From Sphingomonas sp. (GTDB lineage: Bacteria > Pseudomonadota > Alphaproteobacteria > Sphingomonadales > Sphingomonadaceae), in contig JAFIGU010000095.1 of assembly GCA_017849555.1 (NCBI GenBank), forward strand, positions 1 through 64,000: 64,000 nt of DNA. The letters run 5' to 3'. This document shows positions 16,841-25,521 of the stretch, piece after piece (position 1 is the first letter of the stretch; every line of letters begins with the position of its first letter). The notes beneath the pieces were generated by a model. The model did no database searches and was not told the DNA's origin. It saw only the letters and a list, made by a program, of their open reading frames with translations. The position numbers and the translations under genes were made by a program.

Positions 16841-17566
16841 ATGACCAGAATCCCCTCGAAGAAGTATCTGATGGCCGGCGCGCTCGTGATGGGTGTGCTG
16901 ACGGCGGCTACGCCGGCACGAGCGCAGCTCACCGTGTTCGACCCGAGCAACTACAGCCAGAACGTCTCGACCGCGGCGCGGACGCTGCAGCAGATCAACA
17001 ATCAGATTCAGATGCTGCAGAACCAGGCGCAGAGCCTGATCAACCAGGCCAGGAACCTGAGCACGATCACGTTTCCCGAGCTGCAAGCGATCACCCAGAC
17101 GATCCAGCAGATCGACCAACTGATGGGACAGGCGCAGGCCATCCGCTTCCGCGTCGCCGGGCTTGACCAGCAGTTCCAGTCGATGTTCCCGAAGAGCTTC
17201 AATCAGGCGCTTACCGGCAACCAGCACGTCATCGCCACGCGTGCGCGCCTGGATGCTTCGATGGATGCGTACAGGCACACCATGACCGTCCAGGCACAGG
17301 TGGTCGAGAACGTCGCCGCAGACGCGAGCACGCTCAACGGCATCGTCCAGCGCAGCCAGGGTGCGCAGGGCGCGCTTCAGGCGCAGCAGGCCACGAACCA
17401 GCTTCTCGCACTCGTCGCCAAGCAGCAGTTCCAGCTCCAGACGCTGATGGCGGCACAGTACCGCGCCGACGCGATCGAGCGGGCAAGCCGCGCGCAGGCC
17501 CAGTCGGACGCGCAGGGCGCGACGAAGAAGTTCCTCGGCTCCGGCAACGCCTACACCCCCCAGTAG
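16841..17566 (+). CDS. trbJ: TrbJ, VirB5-like periplasmic pilus-associated protein
   Basis: A 241-aa secreted protein with a signal peptide ending near ARA at residue 29, then the family motif LTVFDPSNYSQNV and a long amphipathic helical region rich in Gln (residues about 45-70 and 150-210). TrbJ/VirB5 proteins sit at the pilus tip or base and help attachment. The start has GGAG seven bases upstream. In many clusters a small entry-exclusion gene (trbK or trbK-alt) follows. Here the 117 bases before trbL hold no such gene. Confidence 0.9.
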   Translation: MTRIPSKKYLMAGALVMGVLTAATPARAQLTVFDPSNYSQNVSTAARTLQQINNQIQMLQNQAQSLINQARNLSTITFPELQAITQTIQQIDQLMGQAQAIRFRVAGLDQQFQSMFPKSFNQALTGNQHVIATRARLDASMDAYRHTMTVQAQVVENVAADASTLNGIVQRSQGAQGALQAQQATNQLLALVAKQQFQLQTLMAAQYRADAIERASRAQAQSDAQGATKKFLGSGNAYTPQ

Positions 17567-17683
17567 GCGCCGGCACGGCGTCGACGGATCTCGCCCCTCC
17601 GCCGACGTCGCCGCGGGGTGCGTCGCAGCTCTCCCAGGCGCGCCCCGCGGCATTTCTCCTCATCTCGTCAGGACATCACCGCC

Positions 17684-18988
17684 GTGAACGACCTCAACGT
17701 CATCGACATGTTTCTGCAGGCCTTCATCACCTACATCGACAGTGGGTTCGGCCTTCTCGGCGGCGACGTCAGCTTCCTCAGTCGGACGTTGATCGCGCTC
17801 GACATCACGCTGGCCGGTCTGTTCTGGGCGCTCGGCGGCGAGGACAATGTTCTCGGACGCCTAATCCGTAAGATCCTCTACATCGGCGCGTTCGCGTTCA
17901 TCCTGAACAGCTTCTCGACGCTCGCCGACATCATCTTCCGCTCGTTCGCCCAGGCCGGGCTGACAGCCGGCGGGGGCGGGATGGCGGCGGCAGACCTGCT
18001 CAAGCCCGGTCGCCTCGCCGGAACCGGCTTCTCCGCGGCCTGGCCCCTGCTCGAGCAGGCCTCGCAGATGATGGGCTTCACCAGCTTCTTCGACAATTTC
18101 CTCACGATCATGGTCCTGCTGATCGCTTGGGTGCTCGTCATCCTCGCCTTCTTCATCCTGGCCGTGCAGATGTTCGTAACGATCCTCGAGTTCAAGCTGA
18201 GCTCGCTTGCCGGGTTCATTCTCGTCCCCTTCGCGCTCTGGAACCGGACGAGCTTCCTGGCGGAGCGCGTGCTCGGACACGTCGTCAGCTCCGGCATCAA
18301 GGTCATGGTGCTCGCCGTGATCGTCGGGATCGGCTCCAACTATTTCTCCCAGTTGACCACCGCCCTGCAGGGCCAGGAGCCCGATATCGGCCAGGCGCTG
18401 AGCCTCGTGCTCGCCAGCCTTGCGCTGTTCGGCCTCGGCATCTTCGGCCCCGGGATCGCCTCGGGTCTCGTCTCCGGCGCGCCGCAGCTCGGGGCCGGCG
18501 CAGCGCTGGGCACTACGCTCGGCGCGGGCGGAATCCTTGTGCTGGGCGGCGCCGGTGCCGCCGGCGCGGCGCGCGGGCTGGCAGCCGCCGGTCTAGGCGC
18601 AGTTCGCGCCGGCACCACGATGGGGTCCGCCGCGGGCACCGCCTACAGACTTGGCCAGGAAGCGAGCGGATCGGCATCGGTCGGCGCCGGCATGAAAGGC
18701 TTGGCGACCGCTGCATCCGGTGCCGCCCGCTCACGTATGTCTGCCGCGCTCGGGCTCGGCGAGGCAGCAGAGGCGGGACGGCAAGGTGCTTTCAACGCCA
18801 TGGCCGGCAGGACGTCACCCGCTGCGGCCGGCGCCGCCGATGACGCCCGCAACATGCCCGGCTGGGCGCGCGCGATGAAGGACCAGGCGTCTGCCCGACA
18901 CCACCGTCAGGCCGTCGTCCACGCTGTCGGCCAAGGCGATCGCGGCGGCGGCGGCGCCACCCCCGACATCAAGGAAAGGGAAGACTGA
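17684..18988 (+). CDS. trbL: TrbL, VirB6-like channel protein
   Basis: A 434-aa polytopic inner-membrane protein. The start chosen is GTG 17,684 (VNDLNVIDMFLQAFITYID), the conserved TrbL N-terminus. At least six hydrophobic segments lie between residues about 25 and 275, including VLLIAWVLVILAFFILAVQM. The C-terminal 150 residues are a Gly/Ala-rich, low-complexity cytoplasmic tail, as in other TrbL proteins. It forms part of the inner-membrane translocation platform. Its stop shares one base with the start of trbF. Confidence 0.9.
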   Translation: MNDLNVIDMFLQAFITYIDSGFGLLGGDVSFLSRTLIALDITLAGLFWALGGEDNVLGRLIRKILYIGAFAFILNSFSTLADIIFRSFAQAGLTAGGGGMAAADLLKPGRLAGTGFSAAWPLLEQASQMMGFTSFFDNFLTIMVLLIAWVLVILAFFILAVQMFVTILEFKLSSLAGFILVPFALWNRTSFLAERVLGHVVSSGIKVMVLAVIVGIGSNYFSQLTTALQGQEPDIGQALSLVLASLALFGLGIFGPGIASGLVSGAPQLGAGAALGTTLGAGGILVLGGAGAAGAARGLAAAGLGAVRAGTTMGSAAGTAYRLGQEASGSASVGAGMKGLATAASGAARSRMSAALGLGEAAEAGRQGAFNAMAGRTSPAAAGAADDARNMPGWARAMKDQASARHHRQAVVHAVGQGDRGGGGATPDIKERED

Positions 18989-19806
18989 TGATCTTCAAGA
19001 GAGCCGTGCAACGCTATGGGCGATCGCCCATCCCCGAAACGCCCTTCCAGCGGGCGGGGCAACTCTGGGACGAGCGGATCGGCTCCGCGCGCGTCCAGGC
19101 CCGCAATTGGCGGCTGATGGCGTTCGGCTGCCTCGGGATCACCACCGCGCTGTCGGGTGGGCTGCTTTGGCAGTCGCTGCAGAGCCGTGTCGTTCCCTAT
19201 GTCGTCGAGGTCGACAAGCTGGGCGAGCCCCGCGCCGTGGCGCCCGCGGATGCAGGCTATCATCCGACCGACGCGCAGATCGCCTGGTTCCTCGGGCGGT
19301 TCATCACCAGCGTGCGGTCGGTCTCGCTCGATCCGGTGCTCATGCGGCAGGACTGGCTGTCCGCCTACGACTTCACCACCAGGCGGGGCGCCGTCTTCCT
19401 CGGCGACTATGCGCGGCTTGCCGATCCGTTCGGCCATGTCGGCGAGCGGACCGTGTCGGTGCAGGTGACGAGCGTCATCCGCGCCTCCGACCGGTCCTTC
19501 CAGGTGAAGTGGATCGAGACCAGCTACGAGCGTGCAGCGCCGGCCGGATCCGCGCACTGGACCGCCATCCTGACCGTGGTCGTCAAGCCGCCCGCCAGCG
19601 CCGATGCGCTGCGCCGCAATCCGCTCGGGCTCTATGTCGATGCCATCGACTGGAGCCGTGAACTGGAACCGAGCGTGACAGCGCCCGCGGCGGCACCACC
19701 CGGCGCAAGGCCGGCCCCGGCTCCCGTTCCGAGCCTTCCCCAAGCCAGACCGCTCGATCCGACTCTCGCCCAGCCCCAGCAACCTGAAGCGGAGACCCGC
19801 CAATGA
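18988..19806 (+). CDS. trbF: TrbF, VirB8-like assembly factor
   Basis: A 272-aa bitopic protein. The cytoplasmic N-terminus has the family motif ETPFQRAGQLWDERIGSARVQ, the single membrane helix lies near residues 44-64, and the periplasmic NTF2-like domain contains VVPYVVEVDKLG. The C-terminal 45 residues are Pro/Ala-rich and probably disordered. VirB8/TrbF proteins nucleate the secretion machine. It overlaps trbL by one base and trbG by four. Confidence 0.95.
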   Translation: MIFKRAVQRYGRSPIPETPFQRAGQLWDERIGSARVQARNWRLMAFGCLGITTALSGGLLWQSLQSRVVPYVVEVDKLGEPRAVAPADAGYHPTDAQIAWFLGRFITSVRSVSLDPVLMRQDWLSAYDFTTRRGAVFLGDYARLADPFGHVGERTVSVQVTSVIRASDRSFQVKWIETSYERAAPAGSAHWTAILTVVVKPPASADALRRNPLGLYVDAIDWSRELEPSVTAPAAAPPGARPAPAPVPSLPQARPLDPTLAQPQQPEAETRQ

Positions 19807-20747
19807 AAACGCTCGTCGTCCTCGGCCTGCTCGCCAGCGCCAGCATCGCATCGGCCCAGACCGTGCCCCTTCCGCAATCCCAGCCGCCCGTGTTCCCGAC
19901 GCCGATGGCCGCCCCGATCGTGGCCCGGCCCACCGTGACGGCAAGGCTGCGGCCGAAACCGCACAGGAGGGTGCCACCTTCGCCGGCGGAATTGCGTGTC
20001 CGCGCCGCCAACCGCGCGGCGACGCTCGAGCCCGTCGCCGCTGGATACATCAATGCGGTCCAGGTCTATCCGTTTAGCGACGGCGCGGTGTTTCACGTCA
20101 TCACGGCACCGGGGCAGGTTACCGACATCGCGCTGCAACCGGGGGAAGCCCTGGGCGCGGTCGCCGCCGGCGACACCGTCCGGTGGGTGATCGGCGACAC
20201 GACCAGCGGCAGCGGTGAAGGCAAACGGACGCATGTCCTGGTGAAGCCATTTGCCGCCGGACTGGCGACGAACATCATCATCACCACGGACCGTCGGACC
20301 TACCATCTTGCGCTTTCGAGCGCCGAACGGTCGGCGATGGTGGCCCTGTCCTGGAGCTATCCGCAGGACCAGCTCATCGCGATGAAGGCGGCGGAGGATC
20401 GCGCCCGGGCAGCGCAGCCCATCGCGACCGGGCTTTCGGTCGACCAGCTCCATTTCGACTATGTGATCTCGGGAGACCAGCCGACGTGGAGGCCGCTCCG
20501 CGCGTTCGATGACGGTCGACAGACCTTTATCGAATTTCCGGCCAGCCTGGGCACCGGCGAGGCGCCGCCACTCTTCCTTGTCGATGGCAAGGGAACGGCG
20601 CAGCTGGTCAACTACCGCGTGCAGGGGCGCTATTATGTCGTCGACCGGCTGTTCGAGGCCGCCGAGCTGCGACTTGGGTTGAAGCGCCAGGACGTCGTGC
20701 GGATCACCCGATCCGGGCAGGCCGACAACCGGCGGAGGACGTCGTGA
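19803..20747 (+). CDS. trbG: TrbG, VirB9-like core-complex protein
   Basis: A 314-aa periplasmic protein with an N-terminal signal peptide ending near SIASAQ at residue 19. A Pro-rich linker follows, then the VirB9/TrbG/CagX domain with YPFSDGAVFHV, VGEALGAV-like and RRTYHLAL blocks and a C-terminal DGRQTFIEFP segment. It forms the outer-membrane core complex with TrbI. It is joined to both neighbours by 4-bp overlaps. Confidence 0.95.
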   Translation: MKTLVVLGLLASASIASAQTVPLPQSQPPVFPTPMAAPIVARPTVTARLRPKPHRRVPPSPAELRVRAANRAATLEPVAAGYINAVQVYPFSDGAVFHVITAPGQVTDIALQPGEALGAVAAGDTVRWVIGDTTSGSGEGKRTHVLVKPFAAGLATNIIITTDRRTYHLALSSAERSAMVALSWSYPQDQLIAMKAAEDRARAAQPIATGLSVDQLHFDYVISGDQPTWRPLRAFDDGRQTFIEFPASLGTGEAPPLFLVDGKGTAQLVNYRVQGRYYVVDRLFEAAELRLGLKRQDVVRITRSGQADNRRRTS

Positions 20748-21943
20748 CCGAGGCACTTGCCCAGCCCAGCGGCAAGCTCGACCCGGAGACGCTGGCGATC
20801 CGGGCGCGACCACCGCGCGCGATCCGCTTCAAGCGCGGCGTGATCATCGCGATCGCGGCGATCGGCTCGGTCAGCCTGATCGCCGTGACGTGGATGGCGT
20901 TGAAACCGCGGCTCCTCCAGCGCGGGGATACCCAGCAGGAACTGTCGCAACCCAATGTACGACCGGCGAGCGATGGCTTGGGCAGCGCGCCTGCCACCTA
21001 TGGCGACGTGCCGCGCCTCGGGCCGCCACTCCCGGGCGACCTCGGCAAGCCGATCCTCGAGCGGCAGCAGCAGCTTGCGACGCCGGGCGGTCCGAATGAC
21101 CCGCAGCTGCAGCAGGCCGAAGCGGCGGAGCGCGAGCGTCGGCTCGCGGAGCAGAAAGCCGCCCGCGAGTCCGGCGTGCTGGTGCAGGCCCGCCAGGGCC
21201 AGCCGAGCGCCGAAGCAGCCATCGCGGTGCCAGCGGTGGGGCCCGCCAGCGAGCCAGGCAAGGTCGCGCTCGACCCGACAGGCGATCCCAATGCCCAGGG
21301 GCGCAAGACCGCATTCGTGGCGGCGCTGGATCCGAAAGGCGACGTGAACCCGCACGCGCTCACGGCGCTGCCGTCGCCCTACACCTTGTCGGCGGGCAGT
21401 GTGATCCCGGCCAGCCTGATCACGGGGCTGCGGTCCGACCTGCCCGGCCTCGTCACCGCGCAGGTGACAGAGAACACTTACGACAGCGCGACCGGCCGAT
21501 TGCTGCTCGTGCCGCAGGGCGCCCGGCTGGTGGGCAGCTATGACAGCGTCGTCGCCTTCGGGCAGAAGCGGGCGCTGATCGTCTGGCAGCGCATCATCAT
21601 GCCGGACGGACGTTCGCTCCGCATCGACAACGTGCCGGCGACCGATCCCTCGGGCTATGCCGGCCTCGCCGACAAGGTCGATTTCCATACCTGGCAGCTG
21701 CTGCAGGGCGTGGCGCTCTCTACACTGCTCGGCGTCAGCTCCGACCTGGCGCTCTCCGGACAGGGCGATCTCGTCCAGGCGATCCGCATGTCGACGCAGG
21801 ACAATGTCGCGCGCGCTGGCGACCAGATCACCCAGCGCAATCTCGGCGTCCAGCCGACGATCACCGTGCGACCCGGCACGCCCGTGCGGCTGGTCGTTCA
21901 CAAGGATCTGGTTCTTGCGCCCCCAAGCCGGAAGGAGGACTGA
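20744..21943 (+). CDS. trbI: TrbI, VirB10-like core-complex protein
   Basis: A 399-aa protein starting at GTG 20,744, inside a GTGA overlap with trbG. It has a short cytoplasmic segment and one membrane helix near residues 27-46. A long Gln/Pro/Ala-rich periplasmic linker follows (60-180), then the C-terminal VirB10 beta domain with SAGSVIPASLITGLRSDLPG, VPQGARLVGSYDS and TVRPGTPVRLVVHKDL. VirB10 spans both membranes and transmits energy from the ATPases to the outer pore. It is the last core gene of the cluster. Confidence 0.95.
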   Translation: MTEALAQPSGKLDPETLAIRARPPRAIRFKRGVIIAIAAIGSVSLIAVTWMALKPRLLQRGDTQQELSQPNVRPASDGLGSAPATYGDVPRLGPPLPGDLGKPILERQQQLATPGGPNDPQLQQAEAAERERRLAEQKAARESGVLVQARQGQPSAEAAIAVPAVGPASEPGKVALDPTGDPNAQGRKTAFVAALDPKGDVNPHALTALPSPYTLSAGSVIPASLITGLRSDLPGLVTAQVTENTYDSATGRLLLVPQGARLVGSYDSVVAFGQKRALIVWQRIIMPDGRSLRIDNVPATDPSGYAGLADKVDFHTWQLLQGVALSTLLGVSSDLALSGQGDLVQAIRMSTQDNVARAGDQITQRNLGVQPTITVRPGTPVRLVVHKDLVLAPPSRKED

Positions 21944-21944
21944 C

Positions 21945-22175
21945 ATGGCGGACCTCAAGCTCTCCCAGCTGCCCGATCGCACGCCGATCAAGCTCAGCAT
22001 CTCGGTGCTGCCCGACCTCCACCAGGCGCTGGCCGACTATGCCGCGCTCTACGCCCAAACCTACGGGCGCGACGAGCCGATGGCCGAACTAATCCCTGCC
22101 ATGCTCGCCACATTTCTCGAGAGCGACCGCGCCTTCGTTCGTGAGCGCGACGCCCGGCTGCGGGGGCAGAAATGA
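21945..22175 (+). CDS. DUF2274-family protein
   Basis: A 76-aa soluble protein starting MADLKLSQLPDRTPIKLSI, the typical DUF2274 opening. Genes of this family follow trbI in alphaproteobacterial conjugative elements; their function is unknown. A strong GGAGG site precedes its ATG (bases 21,934-21,938) and the gene begins two bases after the trbI stop. Its own stop overlaps the excisionase-like gene by ATGA, so it belongs to the same transcript. Confidence 0.8.
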   Translation: MADLKLSQLPDRTPIKLSISVLPDLHQALADYAALYAQTYGRDEPMAELIPAMLATFLESDRAFVRERDARLRGQK

Positions 22176-22372
22176 TCGAACGGGCATGGGAGCGCGCCGT
22201 CGAGCCGCTCACCGTGCGTATCTCGACCGCGGTGCGCATCACGGGCTTGAGCCGATCGCGAATCTACGAGTTGATCCAATCGGGCGACCTCGAGATCATG
22301 AAGGTCGGCCGGACGACCCTCGTCCAGTACGCCAGCCTGAAAGCGCTAGTCGTCGGCGATGCCGGCGGCTGA
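22172..22372 (+). CDS. Excisionase-like helix-turn-helix protein (HTH_17 type)
   Basis: A 66-aa protein that is nearly all DNA-binding domain: VRISTAVRITGLSRSRIYEL near residues 15-34 is a MerR-like helix-turn-helix, and the following wing contains EIMKVGRTTLV, as in AlpA and excisionase-family proteins. In ICEs such proteins direct integrase toward excision or activate conjugation genes. It ends the conjugation transcript and overlaps the 3' end of convergent hipA by 27 bp. Fold call firm; excisionase role inferred from the nearby integrase. Confidence 0.7.
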   Translation: MIERAWERAVEPLTVRISTAVRITGLSRSRIYELIQSGDLEIMKVGRTTLVQYASLKALVVGDAGG

Positions 22373-23680
22373 ATCGCCCATCGCCGCCGCGACGCTTTCC
22401 GCGAGGGCAAACAGCTTCGAGCTCTTCGCGGCACGATCTTTCAACATATCGGCCAGCCGGTCGACGATCTCGTGTGCCATGCCGGCATCGCGCATGTCAC
22501 GTTGGACGCCATCGGCCGCAGCCGGCAGTGCATCGGCCATTGCCCGGATGCGTTCGGATATTGCCCTTTGATCCAGTCCCAATTCGTCGGCGACCTTCTC
22601 CCAGTTCCGCGGAGAAATGTCGCGAAGGCGGTATTTCCCTCCGATCTTCATGGCGAGTTTGACGCGCATCGGGTCGAAGTCACCGTAGGGCAAGATGCTC
22701 GCCACGTCGTAGAGCGGCGCCAAGCGAATCCGACCGGCGGCGCCGATCAGGATGGAATAGTTCTTCGCATGGGCATCGGTGCCGCCGATCAGCCAGTTGA
22801 GCGCAAGGGCATCGAGGAACGTCTGGACGTCTTCCGCCGATGCTCGCGAATGCTCTCGCAGCAGGCCCGCGATCGCCGATACACCTGGGCCGCCTTCATT
22901 CTCATACTTGTGCGTCGGCGGCACGCCCAGCGCCTGGCACATATCCTCCTGATGGATGCGAATGACGCCTCGATCGGTCGCTTGCCGATCGTAGCGGTCC
23001 ACCACGAACACCACCTCGTCCTCGAAGCGCATGACGGTCGAGGTCGCCACGGGGAGGCCGAGGGCGCGCGCGAGCGCGAGGCAGAAATGCTCGTTTTCGG
23101 CATGACCATCGAAGTCCGCGCTCGGGGGCTTGAGGATATGCGTCGTCGGGATGCGGCCGGACGGCACCCCCCATCTGCCATCCTGAAGGAGAAGGGCGGT
23201 CTTCGGTTGAGCGCCGGCAAGGCTGAACTGTCCGGTATCGCCGGGTCGGCGCCACGCGGATTGATCCTCGCGGAGCTGCCGGATGCGGGCCGCGATCTCT
23301 GCGTTCTCGAGCCAGGCAACGTCACCGGTTTCGCCGGCGAGAACGGCATCGAGGCGCTCGGGGCGGACGAACTGCACGGCGCCTGCGCAATCCTCGCCGA
23401 CATTGGCGATCAGCGCGAACGGGTTGCGGGCCGAGACCTGGAACCGCTTCGCCCACCGATCGAGCACGAGCTCGTTGTCGGGCAGCAGGCCCCAGACATA
23501 GGCGCTGATGGCCTCGTGCCGGTGCTCGATCGCCGCAAGCGGCATCGAAAGCGACAAGGGGTATGTGCCCCGGACATCGCGCCAGCCCTCGTCGTAGATG
23601 AACGAGAATCTGGCGCGATCGTCCTGGGTCACGCGGCCGACTACGCGATCGGAGAGCAGGACGAAGAGCTCCTTGCTCAC
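22346..23680 (-). CDS. hipA: HipA-family toxin kinase
   Basis: A 444-aa HipA-like Ser/Thr kinase. HipA toxins inactivate translation, classically by phosphorylating glutamyl-tRNA synthetase. Visible motifs are YPLSLSMPL near residue 40, SLAGAQPKTALL near 152-163, THILKPP near 177-183, the catalytic segment GTDAHAKNYSIL near 298-309 (D-x-H-x-K-N) and LYDVASILPY near 322-331. The length is normal and the kinase core intact. It lies downstream of hipB with a 4-bp overlap. The antitoxin neutralises it and represses the operon. In an ICE it would act as an addiction module that stabilises the element. Confidence 0.9.
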   Translation of the reverse strand: MSKELFVLLSDRVVGRVTQDDRARFSFIYDEGWRDVRGTYPLSLSMPLAAIEHRHEAISAYVWGLLPDNELVLDRWAKRFQVSARNPFALIANVGEDCAGAVQFVRPERLDAVLAGETGDVAWLENAEIAARIRQLREDQSAWRRPGDTGQFSLAGAQPKTALLLQDGRWGVPSGRIPTTHILKPPSADFDGHAENEHFCLALARALGLPVATSTVMRFEDEVVFVVDRYDRQATDRGVIRIHQEDMCQALGVPPTHKYENEGGPGVSAIAGLLREHSRASAEDVQTFLDALALNWLIGGTDAHAKNYSILIGAAGRIRLAPLYDVASILPYGDFDPMRVKLAMKIGGKYRLRDISPRNWEKVADELGLDQRAISERIRAMADALPAAADGVQRDMRDAGMAHEIVDRLADMLKDRAAKSSKLFALAESVAAAMGDSAAGIADD

Positions 23681-23967
23681 GCAGCAGGCCCCTTCGCGTT
23701 GCGCACGATCGCATCGATGTCGACGATGTCGAGCGCGTCTGCGGTGGAGCCGGACACGTCGCGTCGATCGACGGAGAGATCGAGGCCCAAGGCTTCCAGC
23801 GCCTTCAGCACCAGCCCGATTTCGGCGCGTGGCTTGCCGCGCTCGACTTCCATGACCCAGCGACGATTGACGCCGATGAGCGACGCCAGCGTTGCCTGAT
23901 CGAGCTTCTGTCGCTTGCGCTGGTCACGAATGAACGTGCCGATGTCCCTGGCCGTGCGAACGTGCAC
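23677..23967 (-). CDS. hipB: HipB-family antitoxin and repressor
   Basis: A 96-aa protein with a lambda-repressor-like (Xre) helix-turn-helix: IGTFIRDQRKRQKLDQATLA near residues 9-28, followed by SLIGVNRRWVMEVERGK. HipB-type proteins bind HipA and repress their own operon. The start is a GTG at 23,965-23,967 with AGGAGG five bases upstream. It overlaps hipA by 4 bases. The upstream 144-bp gap holds three phased repeats that are candidate operators. Confidence 0.9.
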   Translation of the reverse strand: MHVRTARDIGTFIRDQRKRQKLDQATLASLIGVNRRWVMEVERGKPRAEIGLVLKALEALGLDLSVDRRDVSGSTADALDIVDIDAIVRNAKGPAA

Positions 23968-24011
23968 GATGCCCTCCTGCTACCGAACGCTCACTTCGTA
24001 CCCATGTTACC

Positions 24012-24076
24012 GTTCGATCACAACATAAAAATGAGAGCGTTCGATCGCATAGAATATCTGTGATTGTTTGATCACA
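24012..24076. promoter_or_regulatory. Three direct repeats at 27-bp spacing upstream of hipBA
   Basis: GTTCGATC copies start at 24,012 and 24,039, and a third copy, GTTTGATCACA, starts at 24,066. The spacing is exactly 27 bp each time, and all copies continue as ATCACA or ATCGCA. A related AGCGTTCGG half-copy lies on the minus strand near 23,984. They fill the 144-bp gap between the hipB start and the integrase 3' end. Likely operators for HipB, by position. Confidence 0.65.
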
Positions 24077-24111
24077 TTGGTGCAGCCGACACCAGACCAA
24101 ACGACAGGGGC

Positions 24112-25344
24112 TCATGTTCCCCTGTCTCGGTTCTTGCCGAATTGTGGGCGGAGGATTTTCGCGCCGTTGCGGAGCTGGTCGAGATGATCCGACCAGTGCT
24201 GCATCATGCGCACGCGCTCGTCCCAATATTCGCCGCGCGTGTACGCGCGGCGCACCATCGACGTGTCGAGGTGGGCGAGTTGCTTCTCGATCGCGTCGGG
24301 GTTCCAGATACCCATCTCGTTGAGCAGGGTCGCGGCCATCGCGCGGAACCCGTGGGCCGTCATTTCCTCCTGTCCGTATCCGAGCCGCCTCAATGCGGCG
24401 TTGATGGTGTTCTCCGACATGCACTGGCGGGGCGATCGAAACGACGGAAAGAGGAATCGCCCGTCGCCGGTGAGAGGACGCAGCTCCTCGACCATCGCAA
24501 GCACCTGGCGTGAGAGCGGCACGCGATGGGGGCGGCGCATCTTCATCTTCTCGGCCGACAAGGACCAGATGGCCTTGTCGACATCGAACTCGTCCCACTC
24601 GGCCTGCCGCAGCTCACCCGGCCGCACGAAGAGGTGAGGCGACAGGCGGAGCGCGATCGCGGTGATCCCGTGCCCGGTATAGCCTTCGATGGCGCGCATC
24701 AGCCCGCCTACTTCCCTGGGTGTGGTGATCGCGGCGAGATGCTTCACCTTCGGGGTGATGAGCGCGCCACGCAGGTCGGCGGCGACGTCGCGGTCGGTCC
24801 GCGCGGTGGCGATGCCGTAGCGGAACACCCGGCTCAGCACGCTGCGCATGCGGCGCGCGCTTTCGTAGCGGCCGGTCGCCTCCACCTTGCGCAGCACCGC
24901 CAGGACTTCCTGCGGCGAGATCTTCGAGATCGGCAGGCTGCCGATCATCGGATAGGCCATGCCGAGCAGCCAGCGGATCTTGTCGAGCGTGATCGCCGCA
25001 CGCTCCTCGCGCTCGCACTTGGCGACCCACTCCTCCGCCACATCCTTGAAGGTGTTGGCGGCGGCGATCTTTTCGGTGACGCGCGCACGCTTCTTCTCCT
25101 GGGCAGGATCAAGGCCGGCGGCGACCTGCCTGCGTGCAGCATCCCGGCGCACCCGGGCATCGGCGAGGCTCACCTCGGGCCAGGGGCCGAGATGAAGAGT
25201 CTTCTGCCGACCGAGATAGCGATAGTTGAGCCGCCACAGCTTCGAGCCGTTGGGCTTGACGGTCAGAACGAGACCTTGGGCATCAGCAAGGTTGAAGGGC
25301 TTCGCCGCGGGCTTGGCGGAAGCGACCTGGATATGAGTCAGCAT
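24112..25344 (-). CDS. int: Tyrosine recombinase integrase of the ICE
   Basis: A 410-aa P4-type phage integrase. An N-terminal DUF4102 arm domain contains DAQGLVLTVKPNGSKLWRLN. A core-binding domain comes next, then the catalytic domain with Arg in FVRPGELR near residue 239, HGFR near 331-334, QLAHLD near 355 and the nucleophile Tyr in RRAYTRGEYW near 366. The start at 25,344 (MLTHIQVASAKP) fits the family N-terminus; an upstream frame extension adds 18 unlikely residues. The gene ends 178 bp from tRNA-Leu and is directed away from it. It catalyses insertion and excision of the element at the tRNA 3' end. Confidence 0.93.
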   Translation of the reverse strand: MLTHIQVASAKPAAKPFNLADAQGLVLTVKPNGSKLWRLNYRYLGRQKTLHLGPWPEVSLADARVRRDAARRQVAAGLDPAQEKKRARVTEKIAAANTFKDVAEEWVAKCEREERAAITLDKIRWLLGMAYPMIGSLPISKISPQEVLAVLRKVEATGRYESARRMRSVLSRVFRYGIATARTDRDVAADLRGALITPKVKHLAAITTPREVGGLMRAIEGYTGHGITAIALRLSPHLFVRPGELRQAEWDEFDVDKAIWSLSAEKMKMRRPHRVPLSRQVLAMVEELRPLTGDGRFLFPSFRSPRQCMSENTINAALRRLGYGQEEMTAHGFRAMAATLLNEMGIWNPDAIEKQLAHLDTSMVRRAYTRGEYWDERVRMMQHWSDHLDQLRNGAKILRPQFGKNRDRGT

Positions 25345-25378
25345 CGTGTTGGTCCCAGCTTTGCCGGGCCGCTCCAGC

Positions 25379-25408
25379 ACCAACAAAAACACCAACAAAT
25401 CTGTTGGT
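25379..25408. promoter_or_regulatory. ACCAACA repeats between integrase and tRNA, candidate integrase arm sites
   Basis: ACCAACAAA occurs at 25,379-25,387 and again at 25,391-25,399, a 12-bp period. An inverted copy TGTTGGT lies at 25,402-25,408. Their position between the integrase start and the attachment site suits arm-type binding sites of the integrase or an operator of its promoter. Inference from position only. Confidence 0.4.
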
Positions 25409-25521
25409 CTCGTGCCGGATTTGGGCGGATCGTCCCGGACGGTTGCCGGCGATTCTCACCAAGAAAATGCTGAAAAACCAGCCTCTTGCTGGATGTCCCT
25501 GGACGTTGCCAGGAGAACAAA

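Noticed and set aside
14680..16950. Minus-strand open frame of about 750 codons opposite trbE
   Set aside because: No recognisable domain and antisense to a complete VirB4-type ATPase.
17567..17683. A trbK or trbK-alt entry-exclusion gene between trbJ and trbL
   Set aside because: The 117-bp gap has no frame with a lipobox or the expected length.
1..25500. Search for the second copy of the tRNA-Leu 3' end (left att site)
   Set aside because: No copy of the TGGTGCCCAGAAGAGG-type sequence was found by eye; the left boundary is outside the window.
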